Below, one piece after another: positions 42,121 through 57,624 of a stretch of DNA of 64,000 nt (its first letter is position 1; every line of letters starts with the position of its first letter). This stretch comes from Vitis vinifera. Its lineage: Eukaryota > Streptophyta > Magnoliopsida > Vitales > Vitaceae. A program made the position numbers and the translations under genes. The notes under the pieces are model-generated. The model was given only the letters and a program-made list of their open reading frames with translations, did no database searches and was not told the origin of the DNA. The stretch spans positions 23,375,001-23,439,000 of the forward strand of contig NC_081817.1 of NCBI RefSeq assembly GCF_030704535.1. The letters run 5' to 3'.

Positions 42121-44910
42121 TTCTCCAATGCATGCTTTTCTCTTTTGCCATAGGTTTTGACAAAGGTTTATTTTTGGAAAGCATATATCTCATTATTTTT
42201 AATTCATCTTGCTAATATGTGATGGTTAAATTGATTGTGTTTCAGTTTATCAATATCTGTATCCCCATTCATGTCTCGATGCACCCAATGGAATGCTGCT
42301 ACAAAGCTAGTTCAGCGTAAAGATTTGCCCTGAATGGGGAAAAGATAGAATTGCAAGACCGGTTAAAATCCTATGGATCAAGAAATATGTCAAGTTTCAG
42401 TTCTTTTTCTGAAGAAAGGGCTGCATGCAATTCTTAAATTATCCATGAGGAACTTTCCTGTCTGGAGATACAGTGATTCAAGGAGAAATGAAAAAAATGC
42501 CCCATTTCCACATTCCCAGTATGCCGATGATAGCTCACTTGTCCATGAAGAAACTTCAAACTGAATTATGTTTTCACTGGAAAAAAAAAGAACAGAGGCC
42601 ACCATATCCCATGCTCTTTTCAATCAGGTGTGTTCATTCATAACATGGAATTCTTACTTTATATTACCAATACCAGTCTCCATTTTCTTATATTAATTTA
42701 ATTTCATGCCACAAATGTAGGACTAAAATGGGAAAAGGATGCAAACCAAACTTTAAATTTCATAACCATAAATGCAGCCTTCTAGCATGGGGTGCAGGGC
42801 ATTGGAATTTGACTGGGAGGTGTAGCTTACACAATTTATGGAGTACTCAACTCTGTAGAAGTTTCATCATTAACTGTTGGGTGCTCGGGTCTGTTGTCCT
42901 TTTCATATGATAATCAATGTTTGCCTCTTCCTATGACTCCAACTTCTCTTTGTGTCCAAAAAAATCTTCCGAATCAGGATTCCATGTCCTTCAGGTCTAT
43001 ACAAAACAACACTTCTCTTGAATATCCACTTAACTTTGTTCTGATAGAATTTCAGTAGATTCCATCAGATCCGTTAGCTCAAAATATGTTTTCTGTTTTT
43101 TATAATCATTGAATTCAGATTGTACCTGCAGGAAAACGGACTGATGTGGACAAAAAGCCAAACCTGGTCATTTCTGCAGCTTATCAGTATCTGCCTGGGT
43201 AAAGTATCCCAATCATAGGATTCTCTTCAGCAAAAGGAGCTATGCTAGATGCACCATTTTACAAAATTTTGGGGGTCACACCTGATTACAGTTTCCAAAA
43301 TCACGTCTTTTAGAAGTTTTGAAAAGCCCCATTAAGTTCATTTTAAAATTTGATTCTTTCTAAGATTAGTGTCTGCTTCATGTGACTCCAATTTTCAAAT
43401 CCAAAAGGATCCAATGCTTAGCTCTGTTTCAAACTTTTGGGTAATTACATCATATGGTACAAGATAACAGGTTGAGAGAGTTCAAGGGATATCCCAAAAC
43501 TGTACCTCTCTGAAAACCAAGGATGGATGGCTGGCCTAGGCTTTGATCATCTTTGCTGGAGGAATAGAAGAAGATTCCCGTTTTTTCTTAAGTGACATAA
43601 AAGGTGCAAATTCTTTTATGATAACATGGCAGTAGCAACAATTTTCTCAATTTTTGCCTCTTCCTATGACTCCAACTTCTCTTTGCATCCAAAAAAACTC
43701 CCGAATTAGGATTCCATGCCCTCCAAGTCTACAAAGCAACACTTCTCTTGAATATGCACTTAAACTTGTTTTTATCTTATCGCTCAAAGGAACTGCCTGT
43801 TCTTGTTCCCATCTTAAGAAAACAAAGGCACTTACTAGTGAATTGAACCCTTTTCTGATAGAATTTCACTTATTCCATCCAATCCATTGCCATAAATCTG
43901 TTTTCAATTTTTGATAATGATGGAATTTAGGTTGTACCTTCAGGAAAAGGGACTGATGTCGATAAAAGCAAAATTCCTGGTCATTGCTGCAGCTTTTCAG
44001 TATCTGTGCTGGATGCATCATTTTACAAAATTTTTGGGGGTTGCACATGATTACAGTTTCCAAAATCAGGTCTTTGAGAAGTTTTGAAAGCCCTGTTAAG
44101 TTCATTTCAAAATTTGATTCTCTTTAAGATTAGTGTCTGCTTCATATTACTCTAATTTTCACACCCAAAAGGATCCGATGCTTAGTGCTGTTTCAACATT
44201 TTGGCTAATTACATCACATTGTACAAGATAACAGTCTCCCAAAACTGCACCTCTCTTGAACACTATGGATGGATGGCCGGCCTAAGCTTTGATCATCTTG
44301 CTAGAGGAATAAAAGAAGATTCTTGTTTTCTCTTAGGTGGCATAAAAGCTGCAAATTCTTTTATGATAATGTGGCTGTAACAACAATTTTCTCAACTGAT
44401 TCTGGAGTCAGTTATATACAAGGTTTTACTAATTCTGGCTTAGTTTCATTTTATTTTGATAGAAGGTGAAAGTAACACACTTTCTATTTGATACCATGTT
44501 TGAACTTTAACAATATAGGATCATTCTCTTATTTTGAGGTATTTTCCAAGATGTTGTATGGTAAATTATGGTCGTAAGCTACAAGGTATATGATTGGCTT
44601 TTCTGGACTCCAGCATCTGATTTGAAAACCTTCTGTCTGCTCTTTTTTTTTTTTTTTCTCTTTTCATAACTTTTTTCTGCAGAGTAATATCCTAATCTTT
44701 CTTTTTTCTTGATGAATCTAAAGCGGTTACAATTATTTAGTATGAAACTTGCCTCAAGTCATCAAATGAGTTCCCTGTTTGAGAATTTGTTGTTTTTAAT
44801 TTGTCTACATTTAAATCCACATTCACCAATTTCTATTCCCATTTTCTCAGTTAGATATTGATTGAAAGACCATCAAACTTAGCTGGAGTTGATTTGTTTA
44901 TTGGAGTCAA
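42120..44910 (+). repeat. Non-coding duplicated block, second copy (with 27095-29740)
   Basis: It carries in order an E-C-like block (from about 42245 after GTGTTTCAG to CAATCAG/GTGTGT near 42627), E-D-like block (from about 42720 after AAATGTAG), CCTGCAGGAAAACGG block near 43125, GGATGGATGGCTGGCC near 43523, another CCTTCAGGAAAAGGG block near 43937 and GGATGGATGGCCGGCC near 44265. Order and spacing match 27095-29740, placing NLR3 between the two copies. No gene is supported. Confidence 0.7.
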
Positions 44911-44911
44911 A

Positions 44912-46015
44912 GAAACGGTAAGTTCTCCTAGTTTTGCAGAATTTTATTAATCTATGTTTTAATTTAGCTACCACAATTGCTAGTGATTCTTAGTTATTCC
45001 AAGCATTAATTCTCAAGAAATTTCCTTTTTATTTAGTAATCATCTACTGCTGCATTTGCAGACTTCGGTAGATAAATAAATAGGATCCATCCTTTTTTTC
45101 GTAATCAGAATTAAGGCTCCTATTTAGTCCTTTCTCTTCTTTTTGTTTTGGTTTTTGAGATGATGAAGCAATTTTTGGTGTTGATAGCAGCAACCCTTGT
45201 GGCCATGAAATATTGAATGAATGGGGATGTTCATCTCTCAAGTCAATCCAATAGGTGAGTTTCCCTCCACCCTCGAGAGAAGTTATAATATTCATAATTA
45301 CAACCTTAAATTCCGTCACAAATTGCATGGTCAATTTTCCTACTTAGTTACTATTTTATCTTCAAGGAATCCTTAACCAGATTCAGAAACATGTTAAACA
45401 CAATTCACCACTTCTTATGTTATTGACCCTCTAACAATTAGGAACTATCACTTCCATTTATAAGGCTTCGTTTCTTAACCTACTGAAGATCAATTTACTT
45501 GGAAATTTATTCTAAGTATAAGTGAGCAATTATGTGTTAGAACAATGGATAGTTTTTGTACAATCACTAGGTTTTTTTGTTCAAAAAGGTGAGGTTGAAC
45601 TCACTCCACACAGTTAGGGTTTCAACAACTAGGGTTTGGTCCAGTGTTCACTCACTTATTCCAAAATTTTCCTCAACCTTGATATTATCCTCAAAATATT
45701 ATTATTATGAAATTTAGAGTCAAAAGACATCAAAGATGATACCTGGTTGATCAAGATGCATAGTTTTGACATTTTTATATTAAATGCCAAATGATGTTTG
45801 AAGATCTTAACATAGAATGATTAAACAGGGCAGGAGGATCAATCATACATTCTAAGGTTGTATAATCAATGATCCTACACTAGAATGTGATATGAATTAC
45901 TGAAAGATCTGATTTTTAATTACTAATATCAATCCATCATTTCTATGTCCATTTGCATATGTGCTTCCATTTTTAATTTTGAAATGCCAACATTTGTATA
46001 TTCATATCAATGAAA
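44912..46015 (+). repeat. Repeat block R, copy 3 (holds LRR relic G at 45188-45276)
   Basis: It starts AAAGAAACGGTAAGTTCTC and runs to TATTCATATCAATG, matching 29742-30840. Relic G at 45188-45276 (AGCAGCAACCCTTGTGGCC, GAATGGGGATGTTCATCTCT, then CCAATAGGTGAGTTTCCC) corresponds to the SSNTGGLK and WGCSSLKSIP codons of the NLRs but has no open frame. The rest is the same non-coding sequence as the other copies. Confidence 0.75.
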
Positions 46016-46130
46016 ATGTATATACAAGAAGCAGTAATTAATATACAACACAGTTTAAGTCTGACTTCTCAAATCAAGTATATCATAGCGATCGGCATAT
46101 ACATGAAAGTTTTTCATCTCTTAAGTCATC

Positions 46131-46586
46131 TCTAGGGAAGATGTTGCAAAATCTCACATCTCTTCATTTTCTGAAGATATGTAACTGTCCAGAAGTAGTG
46201 TCCTCACCGGAAGTGTTTTTGACCCCAAACCTTAAATTCCTTGTGATTTCAGAATGCCAGAATACCAAGAGACCTTCATCAGAGTGGACAGATTTTTCTT
46301 CCCACGTCTCTCAACTATCTTCGCGTACATAATTCATTTCCAGAATTTGAAATCCATAGCCTCCATGGGATTCAAAAGCCTAGTCTCTCTAGAAACTCTT
46401 TTGTTGGAGGCCTGCCCTAGGCTCAGGTCTGTTGTAACAAAGGGAGGGCTGCCACTCATGCTTGTAGAGCTTCAAATCAAGGATTGTTCTATTCTAAAAA
46501 AGTGGTGTCTCAAAGACGAAGGAAAAGATTGGCTCAAGATTGCCTACATCCCCAATGTCCTAATAGATGAAATTATACAACAACAA
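46131..46586 (+). pseudogene. LRR relic H (NLR 3' end, stop codon lost)
   Basis: It reads MLQNLTSLHFLKICNCPE, FLTPNLKFLVISECQNTKR and PSSEWTDFSS. After a one-base frame change it continues through NLKSIASMGFKSLVSLETL, SVVTKGGLPLMLVELQIKD, KWCLKDEGKDWLKIAYIP and LIDEIIQQ. The stop position (46584-46586) is CAA instead of TAA, and the frame runs on to 46652. GGTAAGC follows. It is the counterpart of relic E but better preserved in the last 100 codons. Confidence 0.83.
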
Positions 46587-47999
46587 GGTAAGCCCCATTC
46601 ACAGCACTCACTCCTTTATCTTCTCAGATACCAGCTTCAATTCTTCAAGTAATTGTAATTCAAGCTTCAAATTTTCATATAACTGCAATTTTTTTAGATT
46701 TTATTATTTGGAATATAGCAATGACGACCGATTTTTCCAATTTATTCTACATTAACTTTTTAATCACAGAAGATAGCTACCACCTTATGCCTAGTCATCT
46801 ATGCAACAGTGTGTATGGGTACAAGTAGATTTCACCTTAACAATTTTCCTTTTTCTGGTTAGATACTTAAAACAAAATTCTTTTGATGTTATTTATCACA
46901 CTTTTATATTGGTAAGGGGATTTGGGTTTCATATTGCAGAGTTCATGTCTTGACTGAAACTGGTGCTAGCACTTCAAAAAAATTGCATTGATTGACAATT
47001 TTGTTTTGCTGTTTTAATATTAGTAGTAATGATTTTTTTACAATCCATCTTCATGACGTGTGATATATACTTTAGGCTTGTCCTCTTACACTTATCAATT
47101 TCCTACTCCTTCAGCAAATGTGAAAGCCTTTAATCATGCTCACCTGAAGAAGCTGTCAACAAGTCAGCATGGTATCACATCTCTGGGAGATAAGAGCATG
47201 AAGTTGTGCTAAAAGATTGTTTCCTCTCAGGGAACTGATTTATCATCAGTGCTCTGCATCAAGGACCCAAATGAACACTTACAAAACTTGATATTTTGCT
47301 CATTGTCTTCTGAAATATGGGTGCTTCCAAGAAAAATGATGGATTGTTCCTGTGATTTTCCACTCTTCTATTGATTGTTCACAGAAGTACAAGCGTCGAT
47401 CATACTTCCCTCTTTATATTCAATGAGGTACACATACATGCTTTTATCTTGTATCATACATAGAATTCTCCGATGTACATGTTGGTTGAAAAAACAGAGA
47501 AAGGTGCATATGTAGGAATCCAATGCCTGCTTTTCTCTTTTGTCATAGTTTTTGAGAAAGGTTTATTTATTGGGAAAAGTGTATTAAATTTGTTCTTGTT
47601 ATTCTTAATCCATCTTGCTAATATGTTATGCTTAAATTGATTGTGTTCCAGTTCAGAATCAAGATTTGCCATGAATAGGGAAAAGATAGGATTGCAAGAC
47701 TGTTTAAAGTGGTATGGATCAAGATATGTGCCAAGGTTCGGTCCTTCTGTTTAAGGAAGAGTTGCCTACGACTTCTGAAACTGTCTATGAGGAACTATCC
47801 TATATGGAAATAGAGTGATTCAAGGAGAAATGGAAAGATTGCCTCCTTTTAACATTCCCTGTATGCTGATAAATAATGTTTCAATTTTAGTTCTGATTGG
47901 AACTCGTATTTGAATGGTGAATGGCTATGTAATTGACACTCTGTGAATTGAATGTCATTGATCATTACATTAATTAAATGTTTGGATATTTCTTTGAAA
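46587..47999 (+). other. 3'-UTR-like exon module behind relic H, with likely transcript end
   Basis: Block E-B begins at about 47076 (GCTTGTCCTCTTACACTT, acceptor CTTTAG) and ends near 47427 with TTCAATGAG/GTACAC. A shortened E-C follows GTGTTCCAG at about 47652. The tail at 47890-47965 (CTGATTGGAACTCGTATT to GTGAATTGAATGTCATTG) matches the one near 18635-18715. This is the last NLR-derived sequence in the window. Confidence 0.5.
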
Positions 48000-49460
48000 A
48001 AATGTTAAAATCTCATTGTTCAAGTTTTCAGATTTCTTGTTTATGCCTTCCACTTTTCATAATTGAGAGGCTCCTTTAACATATTAAATACATCATCCAA
48101 CTAACAGACACAGTAGATTTTGTAGGCTCTTTCTTGAGATGAAATTGCTTGTCCGACAATGAGTAGGCCCTTCCTAAGGGCGTGGAGTTCTTTATTTTTA
48201 TTTTATTTTATCTTATTTTCCTTTTCTTACAACTTTCCAAGATCAAAACTACTTTTCATGACTGTAATGTCATATTTCATTTTCACATGAACTTGCAAAG
48301 TATGTTAATTCTACAGAAGGAATTATTGTTGTCCCACAAATTTCATAATCATTTGTCCTTAAAAGTACCTAAGAGGACATACTATCTTAAAATCAATCAG
48401 ATATCATGGTGTCTCTATTAAAAATATCTATTGTTGTTGACTTCCATCAACAGTGATTCAATTCATAAAAAATATATTCTCACTCTAGGATCTCACTTGA
48501 AGGTTAAAGTCACTACAAACTTAGGTATAAACTCAATATTCTCTCAAGGGTTGAGAGACAATATAGTATAGTAGCTACCTAATAACCTCACATCATTAGT
48601 CACCATAGGTCCTATTTGATATGTAATTGTATACACTAGTATACTAACTAAGGAAACCTCATCTCAATAACTAAGACTAGTCATCTCTCTAATTAAGAGG
48701 TCATATACTACAACCTAAAATAGATTATCTAAGTCTACGAACTGACTATGAACAAATAATTTATCTGCAAAGAACTCATGACTTGGATCTTTCGTACAAC
48801 TTCTAATGTGCACCGAAGTCATGTACAATACAAGAGATGGCAAGAGAGAATGCTTATAAATTATAATGTATGAAATAAAAATAGATAAAAGTGAAATTGA
48901 AATATCATTAAATAAATAATAAATTACAAATCTATTCCATCATATCATACTTTTAAAGGTTCTATCATAACATTAATATACTTTTAAGAGCTCTATTTTA
49001 GAGCGAGGGTGTGTGAAAACAAAGTAGTGGCAATCACTCTATATTTTTCTCTTATCATAGAAGAAAATCTACAATGCTAAAGTGAATGTAACTCTTACAT
49101 TGAGAGTAAACCATCATAAATCATATATGTCTTCCGTTTATTTTATATTTCTTACATATTATTGCTCTCATAAATAAGGATTTTCTCTTAAGAGTAGTTG
49201 CACTCAACATGATGGGTCAATCTAATGGAGGTATTACTCTTAATTTCATGTTGTAACCACTCCTTGATTGTAGATTCTTGATGAGACCTCATGTAACCTT
49301 AGATATTAATGAGATAATTAAAGCCAAAAAAAAGCACCAACTTAATTCTCGTAAGGACAATTCTACTTAAACATTAACAATAGTTAGTCCTTCATTAGTG
49401 ATAGCACTTTAATTCATGGCATTTAAACTTCCGCATAGTAGATCACATTCAAATCTCAAA
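48000..49460. other. Spacer between NLR cluster and terpene synthase
   Basis: No gene is supported. 48050-48130 resembles 34795-34860 and probably marks the edge of the duplicated NLR-associated sequence. 48420-49420 has the look of old LTR or non-coding retroelement sequence (repeated phrases such as GTTGAGAGACAATATAG and ACTCATGACTTGGATC), but I could not find paired LTRs, a primer-binding site or coding domains, so I leave it unclassified. Confidence 0.4.
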
Positions 49461-52573
<3,113 letters not shown>

Positions 52574-54229
52574 TTGGCATGAACTTTCAAACCTATATCT
52601 ATAGAGTAAGGTGATGTTGAAATTTTTTTTTTTTACTTAAATCAAAATAAAACTTAATTTAATTTAATTCTAAAGGTGTAACTTTTATTTTTTATTATTT
52701 TATTTGTATTAAGTATTAAGTCAAATATTTTTTGTATTTTAAAAGTCAACTTCTTATTTGACCAAAAAATAATTTAACATATTTCCAAAAATCTCTTAAT
52801 AACATAAATTAGTATAATAATATCATTTTCTAGCTAACTCTTTGGATTAAGAAAAGAAAATCACATATATTAGTTTTTTTTTATTTAATAAAAAATATTG
52901 ATAAATAAGTTAAAAGTTAAAAGAAGAAAAATTGAAAAATAATCGATTGAAGTCTGAAAACAAATTACATTTAGTATTAATCAGGATCAAGTTAAAAAAA
53001 TAAACACGAAACCTTCATTCAAGATATATGGTTGGGCTTAGGTCTGAGTTCAACTTTTTTGTTGATGCTACTTTTTTTCTTAATAGGATGCATGCAGATG
53101 ATATTGGTGGCAATTAATGTTTATATAGAATTATTACCTATCACTGGCAATGACAGATGGGTTGATTCTTAAAACTAAATACAATCAATAATTTGAAAAG
53201 GTTGAATGAGCCATGATTCCACCAAAATAAGGAAACCTATCAGAAGCATTCATCAGCAAATTAATAATTGTAGGGTCTTCTATAGTTCTACCCTTTCTTC
53301 ACTATCATTTTATTTTCCTACGTGGCATTCAATCTTTGGAAAATCATACTTTTGGACTCCTAATTAATGCATGTTACTGACCTAAGAACATAAAAATTCA
53401 CATTTTAATCTCTCTTCCATGAATTTTAATAAAATTTTTCTAAGGATATTTGATTGTTCTTCAATTTATCATCATTTATAATATACATATCCACATTGCT
53501 AATTAAGTTATTTGATTGAAAGGAATATAAAATTTGAATTCCAAAGGATGGCCTCTCTTTTTGAAACCATCTTTTGGATAAAAATTTCAAGGGTAGAAAA
53601 GTGATCAATCTGAGGTTATACGTGCAATTTTTAATATATAATTTTTAAAATCACTACCAAAATCACTTTAGGTGATATGCTTTGAGGCTTAATTTACTTT
53701 TATATTTTATATGATTTGTTTTTAACTTTCTTCTAAAAGGCCATTTTTATATGATTTCTAAGTTCAAACAAAATATGAACTTATAAAAATAATTATAAAT
53801 ATTTCTAAAAACTAAAAATAATATAATTATCATTTTTTAAATATCTTTAAGTTTAAGCATCATTATTTTGGTATTAAGTGTAATTTAATCTATTTAAAAG
53901 TATTAGAATTTAATGAAAACAATTTTTATCCCTAGCTACATTAATATTTAGTACATCCATATATTCGAATTCACTACATTAATAATTTTTATCCCTAGCT
54001 ACACTCAATGTTGGGAGAATTATGCTTTGAGACCCTAATTAATGTATATTAATAGTAACCTAAGAACATAGATTTTTACATTTTAACCTTTAACCCTTGA
54101 ATTTTAATTAAATTGTTGTCAAGGACAATTTTTTTTTTTTTTTTACTATTATTAATTTTCTTATTTATAATATTGATGTTGTTAATATTGTAATTACTAA
54201 TATTATCATCATATCATATCATTAATATT
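52574..54229. other. AT-rich spacer with two copies of a MITE-like end
   Basis: No gene is supported. Two related direct repeats of about 110 bp occur at about 53338-53450 and 54012-54125. Both contain CCTAATTAATG and ACCTAAGAACATA, then a stretch of ATTTTAA and an ATGAATTTTAAT or TTGAATTTTAAT phrase. The second begins GGGAGAATTATGCTTTGAGA, which resembles the end of the element next to TPS1, so both may be remains of related inverted-repeat elements. Boundaries are not defined. Confidence 0.4.
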
Positions 54230-54282
54230 ATCAATTGATGTTATTTATATTATTCAAATACTTATCTAAAACATGAGTTTCA

Positions 54283-54625
54283 ATGAAATATTTTTTACAT
54301 AAAGAGGAAGAAAATGCAAAATCAACTAAAGAGACTTCTACTCTCATTGTCCAGAATAGAGGAGAACAACTAGCATATATTTGGGGCCAGAGACGATTAC
54401 CCATAACAAAATTCCAGCTCACCAAGGATAACAAAAAATTAAAGAAATCTATTCTCACTAATTTATTCTTTTATTTATTTACAAATAAATCCTCAACTTT
54501 AATACTCCCCCTAAAGATGGAGTATGCATATTATGAACACACGTCTTGCTTAGTAGAAGAGAAAACTAAGTTGGAAATAGGGGATTTGTCAACAAGTCTA
54601 TTATTTGGTATTGTAAAGCAACGTG
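54283..54625 (-). pseudogene. Copia 3' end remnant (RNase H tail, PPT, LTR start)
   Basis: Read on the minus strand, 54620-54590 gives ALQYQIIDLLTNP, similar to the SSQIADLLTKP end of copia RNase H. It is followed by a short tail resembling VHNMHTPSL and then AGGGGGAGTATTAAAG (54500-54515), a polypurine tract. The sequence after that (down to about 54283) would be the start of a 3' LTR. No matching second LTR was found. Confidence 0.55.
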
Positions 54626-54739
54626 CATAGTCTTCAATGTTCATTTCTAAATTTTCTCTTGAATCAAATTGCAGTTTGTTATTTCGTTGCTTTGATTTGG
54701 TTAGCTATAAATTATATATATACATGTCATCATGTATTC

Positions 54740-55570
54740 TTCCTAAAGCATATACTTTTATTTTCTATTACTATTGAGTTTCATAATGTCTCTAAGATTG
54801 AATTTATTCACATTAATCATTTCTTGGATAATACAGATAGCATTGTCGTAGATAGTGGTACTTTGGTTCTTAATTGTCACACTCCTTTCTCTCTTCCTAT
54901 GGCTACTCCAACACCTTTTGAGACTGTACATCCTCATCCTCCATGTTCTTCTTAACATCCTCGTAAGTCTACTCAATGACTAGAATTTGTTTATTCCTCT
55001 TGTTTTGAATCGTTTACAACTTTTTAAATTTCTATTTACAATATTTCCAAACCTCTATCCTATAGAGAAGTAGTTCTTGAATATTCTCTTTGGCAGTAGA
55101 CTATGACTAAGGAGTCTTTTGCTTTGTATTAAGCTAACACTTGAGATTTGGTAGCTTTATGACCTTGGTAAGAGTATAACTAGTTCTTGTTGAGTCTATA
55201 AAATCAAAATTAAGTCTCATGGTTTGATTGAGTGGTGCAAAGGCCGATTGGTTGCTAAAGGGTTCTCTCAATAGTATGGTTTGAATTATGAGGAGACTCT
55301 TGCTTATGTTATAAAGATAACTATTGTTCATAGTCTTATTATAGTTGTCTATATTTGTTAGAGGCATATATCCTAAATTGATATTAAAAAAGTCTTCTTT
55401 AATAGTGGTCTTTAAGGAGAAATCTACATGATTTTGCATCTTGGTGTTTCTCAATGATTGCATCATAATCAAGGTAAAAATCTCATCTTAAGCTTGATTT
55501 TAGCATTAAAAGTGGTCCCCAACTAGTCAATTGTATGTCACCTTGTGGAGGTTGGATTTTCTCACATTCT
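54740..55570 (+). pseudogene. Degenerate copia pol remnant (integrase C-terminus to RT)
   Basis: Scattered reading-frame pieces match the conserved copia order: PLSYREVVLEYSLWQ and ANT-DLVAL near 55055-55170, then YKIKIKSHGLIEW, GRLVAKGFSQ and YGLNYEETLAYV near 55195-55305, then IVVYIC-RHIS and GEIYMILHLGVSQ near 55340-55460. These are the RT finger and palm blocks upstream of the YVDD motif, which is missing. Many stops and frame changes indicate an old insertion. It runs opposite to the fragment at 54283-54625. Confidence 0.7.
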
Positions 55571-55825
55571 CTATTAGTTGTTGGTATTTATAGCTATTTT
55601 CACAAATAATTATGATTTTCTCATGGTTTGAAAATTAAATAAATAAAATAAATTTTAATTTTAGTTTTTAGGTAACTATGAAGATAATTAGAAAAATAAT
55701 AATAATAATTATACCTAAACAATTAAAAGAATAATATCTAAGGTGTCTCTTAACCCCTATAAAATAGGGGATTTCCTTAGAATTTAGAAGAGACATGTGA
55801 ACTTACGAACTTTCACACTTAAAAT

Positions 55826-55993
55826 GAGTTGAAGAGGGCCCACTTTGAGAACTCAAAAAGCTCTTCAAAGCCTTTGAAGATTTGAAGAATAAGTTTGAGG
55901 ATACACAAAGAGTTGAAGAGAGCCCGCCTTAAAGATTCAAAAAGCTCTTCAAAGCCTTTGAAGATCTGAAGAATAAGTTTGAACATTCCAAGA
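55826..55993 (+). repeat. Two tandem 84-bp repeats
   Basis: Units 55826-55909 and 55910-55993 both begin GAGTTGAAGAG and contain AAAAAGCTCTTCAAAGCC and GAAGAATAAGTTTGA. They differ at roughly a dozen positions. They sit between the copia relic and the gypsy gag relic, probably in the LTR or leader of the gypsy element. Confidence 0.85.
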
Positions 55994-56122
55994 AAGTCTG
56001 AAAAACAATTTTAACACCTCTTCAATATGAGATCAAGCATTCAAGCCCTCAGTGAACATTGTTCAAGTCATACCATTGGCCAAGCTCATTCCTAAAATAT
56101 ACCAAGATCTAAACCCAAACTC

Positions 56123-56197
56123 AAGACATGCCAAGGTTTACGTCCAAACCCAAGGCATGCCAAGGTTTACATCCAAACCCAAGACATTCTAAGGTCC
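56123..56197 (+). repeat. Short 29-bp tandem repeats
   Basis: Units 56123-56151 and 56152-56180 share GCCAAGGTTTAC and TCCAAACCC; a third, partial and diverged unit starts at 56181. Likely part of the non-coding leader of the gypsy relic that follows. Confidence 0.8.
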
Positions 56198-56399
56198 AAT
56201 CCTAGACTAAGGATACATCAAGTTCCAAATGCAAGTCAAGGCTTAAGTTAAGTTCCTTCTAAGTCATGAATTATAAAAGAGAGATTGTGTTCTTAATTAC
56301 ACAGGTTAATTAAAAATTAAAGAAAATTGTATGTACTTTGGTGGGACAATCTCTACCACTTATATATTCTTTACAACAAATTTTATATCATACCATATG

Positions 56400-57400
56400 G
56401 AATCTAAAAAAACAAATATGGTAGTCAAGGAATCAATTCTACATATTTTGATCCCAATTTGATCATGCCAAAACTATTGGAATTAAACAAGTTCAAGCCC
56501 CATGATTTAAAGTAAAGTAAAAGCTACTTCTTTTCCAAAGACGACTATGGTTTACAAGGTAACCTTTTCTAAGAATTCAGAAATTTTCTTAGCCCTTTCG
56601 AGGGCAAAGAAGAACAATATGGTTAAGCAAGTGGAATCACACCCATCTATCATGTCTTATGAGACAAGTCTAAAGTCTTCTTCCATTCAAAGAGATATTG
56701 AGTCCAGAGGCATATCAGCAATGTTGTCTCCTTTAAGACCTTGAAAGACATAACCAATTACAACACTTCATCCTATTAGTTCTTGTAATAACACCCTACT
56801 AGTCATGCTAATAAATTGAGTTCATGGTAGAAGAACAACTTGTTCAAATCACAAAACAAGTTGAAGTCCTTGTCAAGACCATGAATGAAAAAGATTCTAA
56901 AATTGCTTTGCTCATGGGATAAGATCAAAAGTATAGAAGAATCAAACCAAATTGATGTTGATCCATCTATAGGATTCCTCCACCAAAAGGAAATCCTTGT
57001 ATGAAAGAATGAAACCAAATTGATGTTGATCCATCTATAGGATTCCCATCACAATGAAATCCTTCTCAAGGTCCTAAGGGTTTGAGAGCATAAAAAACCA
57101 TTAAAACTCTTCAAGTTTCTTCAAATAGGTTGATCTTTATTAATGAAATAATGAATTCATCTTGGAAGCTCTTAAAAACAAAGATGAAGGTGTTATCTTT
57201 CCATGCTTATGCTATGACTTACTCATAGATAATTGAGCAATGAAGAATGCCTCTATATTTTCAATATCTAAAATCATTGCAATTTGGTGGAAAGGGTAAC
57301 CTAAGACGCATATTGCCACTTTGTCGAAACTTACAACAATGGAAGCATTGATGGAGATTTTGCAATCAAGCAAATTGTTTTTTCACTAAAAGGATATACC
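56400..57400 (+). pseudogene. Gypsy gag relic, 5' part (interrupted by the copia element)
   Basis: A broken reading contains MVKQVESHPSIMSYETSL near 56619, then MVEEQLVQITKQVEVLVKTM with NEKDSKIALLM near 56823-56925, a coiled gag N-terminal motif. A 68-bp tandem duplication follows (units at 56939 and 57007, both with ATTGATGTTGATCCATC). The relic ends at LKGYT immediately before the copia element. The capsid reading resumes on the other side (62431 on) as FDLYTDLLPSS, so the copia element inserted into the capsid-coding part. Confidence 0.75.
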
Positions 57401-57624
57401 TATTGAATATTAGAGATAAATATTAAAGGCTCTTATTATTCATAACAAACTCAAGTAATATATATACAAAGAGATAGTAGTAGTGGCCTACAAATATGGA
57501 GATAAAACAAGACACTAACAGCCATATAATAATGCACAATATACACGATTTGCAATTAGCTAAGTAAAGTAGCACCACTAAAGGAGAGTGGTGTTAATAT
57601 ATAGCCTAAAATTATGTTCTATCA
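57401..57624 (-). repeat. Copia 3' LTR
   Basis: 224 bp, beginning TGATAGAACAT on the minus strand and ending TTCAATA next to the GGTAT duplication. Compared with the 5' LTR, five of the eight differences have T here and C there (plus strand), consistent with deamination of methylated C. Confidence 0.92.

Noticed and set aside
48000..49460. Intact LTR retroelement in the spacer before TPS1
   Set aside because: I could not find paired LTRs, a primer-binding site, a polypurine tract or any pol domain, so only an unclassified remnant is plausible.
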